Positions 27,109-36,767 of a stretch of DNA of 64,000 bases are shown here, in pieces. Below the pieces are notes generated by a model. That model had not been told where the DNA came from and searched no databases. It worked only from the letters and a program-made list of their open reading frames with translations. Every line of letters starts with the position of its first letter. Position 1 is the first letter of the stretch. The position numbers were made by a program, and so were the translations under genes. Origin of the DNA: Pseudisothecium myosuroides (taxonomy: Eukaryota > Streptophyta > Bryopsida > Hypnales > Lembophyllaceae); the NCBI GenBank assembly GCA_951799445.1, contig OX637289.1, forward strand, positions 48,274,264 to 48,338,263, in the 5' to 3' direction.

Positions 27109-27174
27109 CTGGTATGAACAGCTAATGCGCTCTGCAGCTGTGGCCCTCCAATATCAAAATCCAATCATACAAAA
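27109..27174 (-). other. Leader exon of gene A (predicted)
   Basis: On the minus strand TTTCTTGCAG precedes 27174, and CAG followed by GTTTGT closes the exon at 27109. It is non-coding with respect to gene A. The next intron contains array A and ends just before the gene A ATG. Confidence 0.45.
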
Positions 27175-27241
27175 CTGCAAGAAAAGAAATTTAATGGTTA
27201 TGAAACATTGAGATTTCCTTTTACAATTCAAGTGCATAAAC

Positions 27242-27355
27242 ACATGAAATCCCAGCAGCAAAACATAGACCCCAACAAATTGAACTCTGTAAACAAGCAC
27301 ATGAAATCCCAGCAGCAAAACATAATCCTAGCAAATTGAACTCTACAAACTCTAT
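27242..27355. repeat. ~56-bp direct duplication in the gene A leader
   Basis: ACATGAAATCCCAGCAGCAA is followed by similar text twice, about 56 bp apart (27242 and 27299). It lies within the predicted leader intron between 27174 and 27573. Confidence 0.8.
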
Positions 27356-27572
27356 AAACAAGAACAAGAACATCCACCTACAAGCAAGGTGAACCCTAAA
27401 CCCTAGCAGCAGAACCTGAATCCTACCAGATAAAAGTCAGAAAAGAAGCTCAAAAGGATCCTTGTACAAGCTCCATGGAGAGAAAGCAGCATTGTCAATA
27501 ACTGGAGCGAATAGTGTAAGTTTTGCAATTGAAAACAGATGAAATCAAAAGAGAACTAGATTAGTTGCTTAC

Positions 27573-28110
27573 CGAGGAAAAAAACAAGGCTCCTTGAAGT
27601 TCGTCGCTGTCCGAAGTTGCACTGCCAACTCCTGCTGTCGCAACCTTTTGCACGCACTCCCACAAACAGCAAACCTGAACTCTCGCTACCCAAAACAAAC
27701 AGTAGACACTCAACTCTGCAAATGTCGTGCTCCTGTTTCATACACTACGAGAAAGACCGAGAATGGGGGAGCGGCAGCATGGAATGTACAAGTGTATGAA
27801 AATGACGCGATAATGAGAGATGACTCACGGAAACAAGTGCGCGACTGTGTTCATCACTTAGAGAAAGAAAAATCGAGAATACGGGAGCGAGAGCGTGGAA
27901 TGCACAAAACAAAAACGTCGGCGGATGCAAAACGGGAACGCGGCGCAGGGAGCGAAAATGGCAGAGCGGCCGAGGGAAGGAGACGACTCACCGACCCCAG
28001 CCCGAGCTGCCAAATGCAAGGCAGGGTCGGTGCCGAACCTTGGGGTGGGTGCCGAACCTCGGGGTGGATCCCAAACCTTCACCCTTGGTACCGAACCCAT
28101 GCTTCAGGTC
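27573..28110 (-). promoter_or_regulatory. 5' region and first leader exon of gene A
   Basis: A strong donor (CTCG then GTAAGC, minus strand) at 27573/27572 suggests a first non-coding exon to its right. The region is GC-richer than its surroundings and holds a degenerate duplication (27735-27795 and 27855-27910) plus GGGTCGGTGCCGAACC-type repeats near 28022-28095. The 224-codon plus-strand ORF across it is compositionally biased and is not called a gene. Confidence 0.4.
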
Positions 28111-28117
28111 CGGTAAA

Positions 28118-29460
28118 CATCTATACCTTAAGACAGGTTGTTTGTTTTGTTTGTTTGTCACGTCGAGATCTCCTGGACTGTGCGTCCCCCGGTGGCGTGC
28201 TTAGTACCCTCGGAAAGCCCTCGGCCGGGAGGGGTGCATGGGCTTGGTTTCGTTGCTTTTGGAGTTAAGGTGCGGAAGTTATTGAATTTCAAAGCATTTA
28301 TGGGTCAAAAAATTAGGAAATTATTTTTACTTTGATTTTTGTTGTTCTTGGTACCGTCGAAAAGCTCTCGGCAAGGAGGGATGCACGGGGTTGGTTTTGT
28401 GGCGATTGGACCTACGGTGCGAAAGTTATAGATTTTTGAGTTATTTTTAGATCTTAAAAATTAGTAAATCATGTATCTTTTGAACCCTGTGTCAATTTGT
28501 CAGGTTTTTGGTACCGTTGGATAGCCCTGGGCGAGGAGGGGTGTATGGTTTTGGTTTTGTGGTGTTCCGACCGACGGTGGAAAAGTTATGGAATTTTGAG
28601 TTATTTGGTGATCTTAAAATTACTAAATTATGCTAAATTATGTATCTTTTGAACTGTGTGTCAATTTGTCACGTTCTTGGTAATATTGGAAAGCCCTTGG
28701 CGAGGAAGGGTGCACGGGCTTAGTTTTGTGGCATTTGGCCCTATGGTGGGAAAGTTACAAGTTTTTGAGTTATTTTGGGGTTTTAAAATGACTTGTATTT
28801 TTGTTTTGGTTGTGGCAATGATACAGGGCCACACTAGTGCATACCTTAAGTTCGATTGTTTGTTTGTTTTGCTTTCTTGTTTGTCACGTTGAGATCTCCC
28901 GGACTGTGCGTCCCTTGGTGGCATTCTTGGTACCATCAGAAAGCCCTCCGCCAGAAGAGGTGCACGGGCTTCATTTCGTGGCATTATTTGGGACGTACGG
29001 TGGAAAAGTTATTAGTTTTTGAATTATTTTTGGTTTTCGCAGTGACTTTCACTTTTGTCTTGGGTGTGGCAAGGGCACGGGGCTACACCAGTCTTCTAAG
29101 TTTGCATGGTATATTCTTTGCTTATTTTGTTTTAATAATTTCTTTGTTTTGTTTGTCATGTTCAAATCTCCCGGACAGTGCATATCACCCCTTGGCATGC
29201 TTGATACTGTCAGAATTTTGTGGCGTTTCGATCTACAATGGATAAATTATGAGTTTTTGAGTTATTTTTGGATCTTCAAAATTACTAAATTATGATCAAT
29301 TATATATCTTTTAAACCGTGTGTCAATAATTTACCATGTTCTTGATACCATTTGAAAGCCCTCAACAAGGAGGGGTGCACAAGCTTGGTTTTATGGTGCT
29401 TGTTCTCGTGTTTATTACTACGGTGGAAAAGTTCTAGGGTTAGAATTATTTCTGCTTTTA
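28118..29460. repeat. Tandem array of ~200-bp units, diverged
   Basis: About six to seven units share the blocks TTTGTCACGT, GATCTCCCGGACTGTG, TTGGTACC, AAAGCCCTCGGC, GGAGGGGTGCA and GTGGAAAAGTTAT. Lengths vary between units. A separate single copy lies at 55585-55760. ORFs on both strands follow the repeat and are not supported as genes. Confidence 0.8.
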
Positions 29461-30003
29461 AAATTGACTTTGACTTCTATTTTGGATGTGGCAACAACAT
29501 AGGGCTTCAATAGTTGTTACCTTAAATGTGTTATTTGTTTTATTTTCTTATGGTTTAGTACCTTCACTTAGACTTTCTGAATTGGAATTTGTTTTGTTTT
29601 GTTCTCTTATGGTCTGGTACCTGAACTTAGAGTATTTTTTTTTATTTTATTTTGTTTTGTTTAACCTTGGTCCACGAATTGCGATCTTTAACCCTTCAAG
29701 CAGTAATTAGTGATTTATAAATCACCTCTTGCATTATATGGTATTCATAAATAATTCCCCCCTATAAATTGCACAAGCACTCAGAAAAAGCCCTAACACT
29801 GTAGAAGACCTTTCCTATTTAGAGACAAATCATTTTTCATAGTCAAATCATTTGGCATTTTGGCATTTCTGTCCTATCGTACGCTCAGATAGTCTATAAC
29901 ACATAAAATATTAAAAATTTATGTAATTCACCTATTGAAGGTTGCAATATAATTAATATGAAACATAGAAATGAATCCTTTTAACTATATTCATACCAAT
30001 CAT
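29461..30003. other. AT-rich spacer
   Basis: Contains diverged TTATGGTTTAGTACC/TTATGGTCTGGTACC duplication near 29550-29625. No gene is visible. Confidence 0.4.
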
Positions 30004-31170
30004 ATTTTTTTCTTTCTCGTAGTGTATGTTAGAAAATGGGGCACTAAATTTATTGCACTCACAAATTATTAATCCTTGGAGTATTTACAACTTGTACATT
30101 CTTTTTGGCCTTCTATTGGATACCAATTTCATGACATTTGAAATTATGGTTCTTTAAACTACAATGCATGGCCAATTCTTATTTTTTTCTTTCTCGTAGT
30201 ATATGTTAGAAAATGGGGCACTAAATTTAGTGCACTCATGAATTATTAATCCTTGGAGTATTTACAACTTGTACATTTTTTTGGGCCTTCTTTTGGATAC
30301 CAATTTCATGACATTTGAAATTTTGGTTCTTTAAACTACAGTGCATGGCCAATTCTTATTTTTTTCTTTCTCGTAGTGTATGTTAGAAAATGGGGCACTA
30401 AATTTAGTGCACTCATGAATTATTAATCCTTGGAGTATTTACAACTTGTACATTTTTTTTGGCCTTCTTTTGGATACCAATTTCATGACATTTGAAATTT
30501 TGGTTCTTTAAACTACAGGGCAATCATGGCCAATTCTTTTTTTTTTCTTTCTTGTTAAAAGTATATGTTAGAAAATGGGGCACTATATTAAATGCACCCA
30601 CGAATTATTAATCCTTGGAGTATTTACAACTTGTACATTTTTTTTGGGCCATCTTCTGGATACCAATTTCATGACATTTGAGATTTTGGTTTTTTAAACT
30701 ACAGTGCATGGCCAATTCTTATTTTTTTCTTTCTCGTAGTATATGTTAGAAAATGGGGCACTAAATTTAGTGCACTCATGAATTATTAAACCTTGGAGTA
30801 TTTACAACTTGTACATTTTTTTGGGCCTTCTTTTGGATACCAATTTCATGACATTTGAAATTTTGGTTCTTTCAACTATAGGGCAATCATGGCCAATTCT
30901 TATTTTTTTCTTTCTCGTAGTGTATGTTAGAAAATGGGGCACTAAATTTAGTGCACTCATGAATTATTAATCCTTGGAGTATTTACAACTTGTACATTTT
31001 TTTTGGCCTTCTTTTGGATACCAATTTCATGACATTTGAAATTTTGGTTCTTTAAACTACAGTGCATGGCCAATTCTTTTTTTTTTCTTTCTCTTAGTAT
31101 ATGTTAGAAAATGAGGCACTACATTTAGTGCACTCATGAATTATAAATCCTTGGAGTAACTATTTACAAT
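30004..31170 (+). repeat. ~178-bp satellite array, 7 copies
   Basis: Seven head-to-tail units start near 30010, 30187, 30366, 30546, 30728, 30909 and 31088. Each carries TTCTTTCTCGTAGT, GTTAGAAAATGGGGCACT, CTTGGAGTATTTACAACTTG, TTGGATACCAATTTCATGAC and TGCATGGCCAATTCTT. Identity is high, with small indels. The unit length is close to one nucleosome repeat. No ORF spans it. Confidence 0.9.
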
Positions 31171-31360
31171 TTGCAAAAATAATTGAGTTTGAACTTCTTT
31201 GAACCCTACACTTTGTTACAATTTCTGTAAAATCATTTTATTACATACAAATATCGAGACAAATATCCATGACATTCTACATTTGTAGACATTAAACTAA
31301 TCATAGGGCCTCTGTTTATTCCCAATTGTTTTTAATTCACATAGAAGTGGATTTGAAATG

Positions 31361-31524
31361 GATATATGGGCAATTTCGTTAAAATGGCGATATTTTTTTA
31401 AATTGGCATGAAAACAGTTCAGAACGGCCGTTCTGAAATCTATACCTGTCCTAGATGTTGAAATGGCACACTGTTAAAGTGGCACTTGGAATACCGCCAT
31501 TTTAACGAAATTGCCCATATATGC
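31361..31524. mobile_element. 164-bp hairpin element (MITE-like)
   Basis: Arms of about 33 bp (ATATATGGGCAATTTCGTTA...ATGGCG and its complement at 31490-31524) are nearly perfect inverted copies. The middle has the perfect 20-bp palindrome TTCAGAACGGCCGTTCTGAA at 31418-31437. No coding capacity. It sits between the two inverted satellite arrays. Confidence 0.75.
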
Positions 31525-32407
31525 GTTGCATTTTCTTTAAAATGGATTTTTAAAAATGATGTTGACATATCAGGCAAATTGCAATGTCGACACTGATGCA
31601 TTAGACATGCAATAGTGGACGTACACAAAAACTGCCAACCTAAAATTTATGGAGTTCTTTTCTTCTTTAAACTTTGGTTCATTGAGGATGTCCAGCTAAA
31701 GATTGAAGTATATGAATTTAGTACTCGTTCTGAAATACTCCATTTTCCATGCATATTTATAATTAATATGGAATTTGGATGTGCCTGCAGTATACGTATT
31801 TGACCTAATTTAAATATAACTACGTGTAACTGTACTATGTACTTGATTTATTAGAAAAAGATCATGACCTTGTACAATGATAAGATACAATTGAATTTTA
31901 AAATTCTCATAAATAAATGAGAAAACTTTGTTCAATATTTCACTTCCAACTGCTCTAGACCATGATGGGTTTTTTTTCATGCCAAATCATTCAGTACCAT
32001 TCATGATGAGAGGAACCACTGACATTGAGGCAGCACGCATTCTTAATGGTACCGTCCAATGTGCAAGCTATAAATAATTGATTTTAAGAGCCCCATCAGA
32101 TGTTGAATTGGAAGAAAATTGTGCTTGCAATCATTTCTTTGCCTTCAAAAAGTTTCTACATTTCTACTGAACTTGTTTACAATAGGGATAATTTTACTTA
32201 CATGTTCACTTCTTTCCCTCCAAAATGTGCAATCTCAGTCCGATAAAAAACAAACCACAAATTTTGCTCCTATTAACAAATCCCAATTAAAATTGCATAA
32301 GTAATGGGCACAATGTACTAATTCTTATTTTTATTTTTATGGCAAAGGTTGTACACGTTTAATAAAGGTCATGGCAGATTCAGTTTTGTGGTTACATATT
32401 GAAAACA
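31525..32407. other. Spacer between inverted satellite arrays
   Basis: AT-rich, no gene supported. The short ORFs here are unconvincing. Confidence 0.4.
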
Positions 32408-33005
32408 AATAAAATGCACTGTACTTTAAAGAAGTACAATCTCAAATGTCATGAAATTGGTATCCAAAAGATGGCCCAAAAAAAATGTACAAGTTGTAAA
32501 TACTCCAAGAACTAATAATTCGTGGGTGCATTTAATATAGTGCCCCATTTTCTAACATATACCACAAGAAAGAAAAAAATAAGAATTGGCCATGATTGCC
32601 CTATTGTTGAAAGAACCAAAATCTCAAATGTCATGAAATTGGTGTCCAAAAGATGGCCCAAAAAAAATGTACAACTGAAGTTGTAAATACTCCAAGGATT
32701 AATAATTTGTGGGTGCATTTAATATAGTGCCCCATTTTCTAACATATACTTTTAACGAGAAAGAAAAAAAAAAGAATTGGCCATGCACTGTAGTTTAAAG
32801 AACCAAAATTTCAAATGTCATGAAATTGGTATCCAAAAAAAGGCCAAAAAATGTACAAGTTGTAAATACTCCAAGGATTAGTAATTCATGAGTGCACTAA
32901 GTTTAGTGCCTCATTTTCTAACATATACTACGAGAGAAAAAAATAATAATTGGCCATGCCCTGTAGTATAAAGAACCAAAATCTCAAATGTCATGAAATA
33001 TTGTA
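32408..33005 (-). repeat. Same ~178-bp satellite, 3 inverted copies
   Basis: Three units of the 30004-31170 satellite recur in reverse complement (CATATAC landmarks near 32557, 32744 and 32923), the last truncated at about 33000. They form a large inverted repeat with the seven-copy array, separated by 1.2 kb. Confidence 0.9.
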
Positions 33006-33404
33006 TAGGATCTCAAATATGTATCTCAAATATGTATAGGATTCAGAATCCTTTAAATATTCTATTTAATATATCCATGTCTCATCCATGTCTACTCAAA
33101 TTAAAGAAATTGGAAATGAATGGATGGCTTGTATTTTAATGTCCAAGAATATCAATTGGATATTTGTATAGGAATGATTTAAGAAGAATTTCAGCATGTT
33201 GTAAGCATTCTTACAATTTAGTATAAAAGAATGAATACATAGCTTTGTAGTTCTTGTGTAGGCAAATCATTACAATCATGTTCAATTATGAATTAGTGGC
33301 AACGTTGCAGTTAGCGTAAAATGTCAACATAATTTTTGAAAATGCATTAGACAAAATAGATGGGATGGAGAGCACAGCAACCGTGAACTAAATCAGAACC
33401 TTAA
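33006..33404. other. AT-rich spacer
   Basis: No gene. A short direct duplication of TCTCAAATATGTATAGGAT type occurs near 33003-33045. Confidence 0.4.
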
Positions 33405-34051
33405 TTTAACCCCTAAATGCCCGAGGCACCAAATTTTATTGTCAACAGAACTTTGAAGTTAAATAAATCTTAACCAAGTTGCTGTTTTTAGTAATTTATA
33501 TTTTTGAAAAATTCTTTTTGAAGTCTACTTTTAGTGTTAGAAAGCCGATTTTAAAAATGATTGATTATGATTTTTGTATTCAAGATTTGGTGCAAAGGTA
33601 CCCATTGCAATGTTCACTTTCCACAGTGTTGAGGGCTCTTGGAAATGCGCCTCAAATACACTAGACCTTGGAGGAAAAATCACATTAGAAATTAATTTAA
33701 AAAAATTGTAGAGTACGTTTTGAGAAGCTGTAAATTGGTTGGGGTTATGCATGTTAGATCCTTTATCTTCATATTTTTTTGGTGACCAATTTTCCACATT
33801 TAACATGCAAAAAGAAGGCTGAAAGATTTTTATAGATTTAACACCTTCATGATCAAACATTATAATCTTTCAATACTTAAATGATATTGTTGTGTTTTTT
33901 TTTCCTATGTGATCTCTAACATGTCTAGTTTGAATTTGTACGATTACAATTCCAAAAAAATTGATTCAATTTATCAAAATGTTGGCTTCTTGTTCAATTT
34001 AGAGCAAAATCGAAGAAGCTCAAAACATGCCTTGGGCATTTAGGGGTTAAA
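33405..34051. mobile_element. 647-bp element with 24-bp terminal inverted repeats
   Basis: The left end TTTAACCCCTAAATGCCC is followed by GAGGCA. The right end is its inverted copy with one mismatch. The interior is non-coding. Likely a MITE or non-autonomous DNA transposon. The flanks are AT-rich, so a target duplication cannot be assigned. Confidence 0.65.
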
Positions 34052-34075
34052 TTATACCCTACTCTAGATTTTTTA

Positions 34076-34250
34076 AATACTGTGCGTAAACCCTAAATCC
34101 TAAACCCTACAGGAAGCCTGAACCCTAAAACCCTAAATCCTATAAAAAGCCTAAACCCAGAACCTTGAACCCTAAAGCAAGTCTAAACCCTGAACCCTGA
34201 ACCCTAAAGGGAGCCTAAAGCTCTAAACCCTAAACCCTAAACCCACCCTA
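34076..34250. repeat. Interstitial telomere-like block (CCCTAAA, degenerate)
   Basis: About 15 CCCTAAA or CCCTAAAC/CCCTGAAC heptamers are interspersed with AGCCT interruptions. CCCTAAA is the plant-type telomere repeat. It is short and diverged, so it is not a functional telomere. Confidence 0.8.
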
Positions 34251-34995
34251 CAAAATGGATTAGATATGAATACTCCATTCTCTGTGGCCGCTGCACATTA
34301 GCCGCATGATTTTGAGTAATTTGTGCTGGCATTTGTCGCAAACAAGCTGTAGCCCAACCTTAAAAAAGAGAATATTTTATGTCAATGGTCGAAGGCAAGG
34401 TGCCACGACAAACTCTTGAATTGGACAAATGCCAAATCTAAGAGTAATCCACATTCCGGAATGGAATGTGGCTAGCAAAGTAGTGGCAAAGTTAAATTCC
34501 CTCTATTTATATATGCAGAAGACGGAAGATGCCCTTTAAATATAAAAAAGTACATTTGTCAATCCCGTCGCTTACCTTTTTATGGATGATTACAATGTCA
34601 ACGCACCCCGAACCGAGGAGGTACTTCCCCTCTAAACCTGGAAAGTTTTCAACGGTTCAAATTCTAAAACTTCCCGCCTAGATTGTCTCGCCATCCTGGC
34701 ATCATCTCTCTTCCCGCGAGCCCCACACTTACTCAACCAAGTTCTTCTTCATTTTTCTCTTTCATCACCGTTGCAACCATCATTGCGGCGCAGACTTCGA
34801 ATTTATGCTACGCGATTTTCTGCTAGTGTTTCCGGAACCAGTACAATCTATGGGCCTGAGTTTTGCTCTCATTCTTGTAAGCTCATTGTTTTGTTTGCCG
34901 TTCATTTCCGTCGGTTTCATATTGAGTACTTCCGAGTACAAATGCTATGACTACATAGTGCTGTAGTTGGATCCGACGCTTTAGTCGTCGTGCAG
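34251..34995 (+). promoter_or_regulatory. 5' region of gene B
   Basis: A GC-richer stretch (34600-34860) followed by a donor-like CTCATTCTT/GTAAGC near 34877 is consistent with a first leader exon of gene B. No TATA box was assigned with confidence. Confidence 0.35.
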
Positions 34996-35103
34996 GATGT
35001 GGATCAGGTTGTCTTCTGTGTTGATCATTCAAAGGACAATATTCTTGACTTCTATGTTGATGTCCGTATGGATATTGAGGACCGAATTATACGCCGTAAA
35101 TAG
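34996..35103 (+). other. Possible small coding exon upstream of array B
   Basis: After the acceptor GTGCAG a frame reads DVDQVVFCVDHSKDN and then ILDFYVDVRMDIEDRIIRRK to a TAG at 35101-35103. Composition looks coding, and the TAG could be a mutated CAG (the next codons read RK). It may be an N-terminal exon of gene B or a separate leader peptide. It is unrecognised. Confidence 0.3.
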
Positions 35104-35137
35104 CGGAAGCAATGATCTTCCTGTCCACAACATAGAG

Positions 35138-36531
35138 TATAGGTTATCCTCGGATCGAGGATATTGAAAACTCTCAAATGATATTCTAGTTATCTTCGAC
35201 TCGAAGATAAACGTGATCCCATGAATGTTTAAATTACTTGAAGTATGAATTGAATATTGTTCTCTACGGTCTTTGCATACTACAGGCTAACATACGGAGG
35301 AGGTCGTATATGACACATATACGAAATCAAGTTTATCTTCGACTCGAGGATAAATATTTGTCTATTAAGAAATATGACAATACCTCAGTGTCTACAAATC
35401 AATACCTCATGGATTTACCAAATAATCCGTCTAGGAAATATGTACATTATCTTCGACTCGAGGATAATCTATAGTTTTGAACAGAGATATTTTCACTAGT
35501 TTATCTTCGACTCGAAGATAAACTAGAGAGTGAAAGTATCTCTGTTCAGAACTATAGATTATCCTCAAGTCGAAGATAAAATTAATGAGAATGATTGAAT
35601 ATATAGGTGTCTTCATCTTTGAAACCAGGATAAAATATTCATTCTTTAGGAAACTTCATCGCTGGTTTATCTTTGAGTCTAGGAGAAATATAAGTACATT
35701 TTTATCTTTGAGCCGAAGATCGAATAGAGGGATCTTAAAATCTTTTACTACTATTTTGTGTTTTAGTTTAAGATAAAACTGTCAGAGTGAAGAAAAATTC
35801 CACTTCTTTACCTTTGAGAAGAAGATACAGTAGTCACAGTCCAGAATATTATACTATTGTTGTATCTTCGTGTTTATGATAAAATTGTGAGAGTGTGAGA
35901 GATATATATACATCTTTATCTTTGAGCCGAAGATAGGGTTGTCACGGTCTGAAATATTTTACAATTGCTTTATCTTTGAGTCTAAGATAACATAGAGAAA
36001 GTATGAGAAATATGTCTAAATCTTTATCTTCGAGCCGAAGAAAGAGTAGTAAGAGTCTAGAATATATCACCGTTGTTTTATCTTCGAGTCGAAGATGAAA
36101 TTATCAGTTTGTGATTTACATTTCCACCTCTTCATTTTAGAGTAGTAGATAGAATAGCCGGGGTCCAGAATATTGTAGCATTGGTTTATCTTCAAGTCTA
36201 AGATGAAATCGTCAGACTGTGACAAACATTTCGACCTCTTAATCTTTGAATAGAAGATAGAATAGCTAGGGTCCAAAATATTGTTACGTTGGTTTATCTT
36301 TGAGTCTAAGATAAAATCGTCAGAGTGTGAGAAAATTTTCCACCTCTTCTATCTTCAGGTCGAAGGTAGAATAGTTAGGGTCAAAAAAATTTCCGCTGCT
36401 TTATCTTCGAGTCTAAGATAAATTGGTGAGAGTGTGAGAAATAGTTTCTCTTATTCATCTTCGAGTCGAAGGTAATGTAGTCATTGATTATTAAATGTTT
36501 CCACTGGATTATCTTCCAATCTGTGATAAAT
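35138..36531. repeat. Array B: ~23 palindromes in the leader intron of gene B
   Basis: The motif is TATCTTCGACTCGAAGATA and variants. Near-perfect copies sit at the distal end (35190, 35331, 35446, 35500). They become progressively degenerate toward the gene (TATCTTTGAGTCTAAGATA). From about 35860 on, two subtypes alternate: a TAAGATAAAATCGTCAGAG type (35864, 35967, 36077, 36186, 36294, 36400, 36509) and a GAAGATAGAATAG type (35916, 36027, 36132, 36240, 36340, 36458). This makes a dimeric unit of about 108 bp. The array ends about 235 bp before the gene B acceptor. Confidence 0.9.
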
Positions 36532-36767
36532 TATGAATATTAATTGTACTAATTATATCTGATTTTAAGATAATATCGTTAGAGTATTTGAATTATTCTA
36601 TCCGGGAGTTCATGTTTTTCATGTGATGTCTTATATTATTCATTGAATTCATTGTATAGAGGTGCTCATGGAATTGATACACTGCTCATTGAATTTTAAT
36701 AATGTACTGCTTGTCTAATGTCTTTGCTTCCTGTCCTTTAACTTATTTTAATTTTATTGGCTGCAGA

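Noticed and set aside
27594..28268. 224-codon plus-strand ORF
   Set aside because: Compositionally biased, overlaps direct repeats, runs into the tandem array, and lies antisense to the leader of gene A. No recognisable domain.
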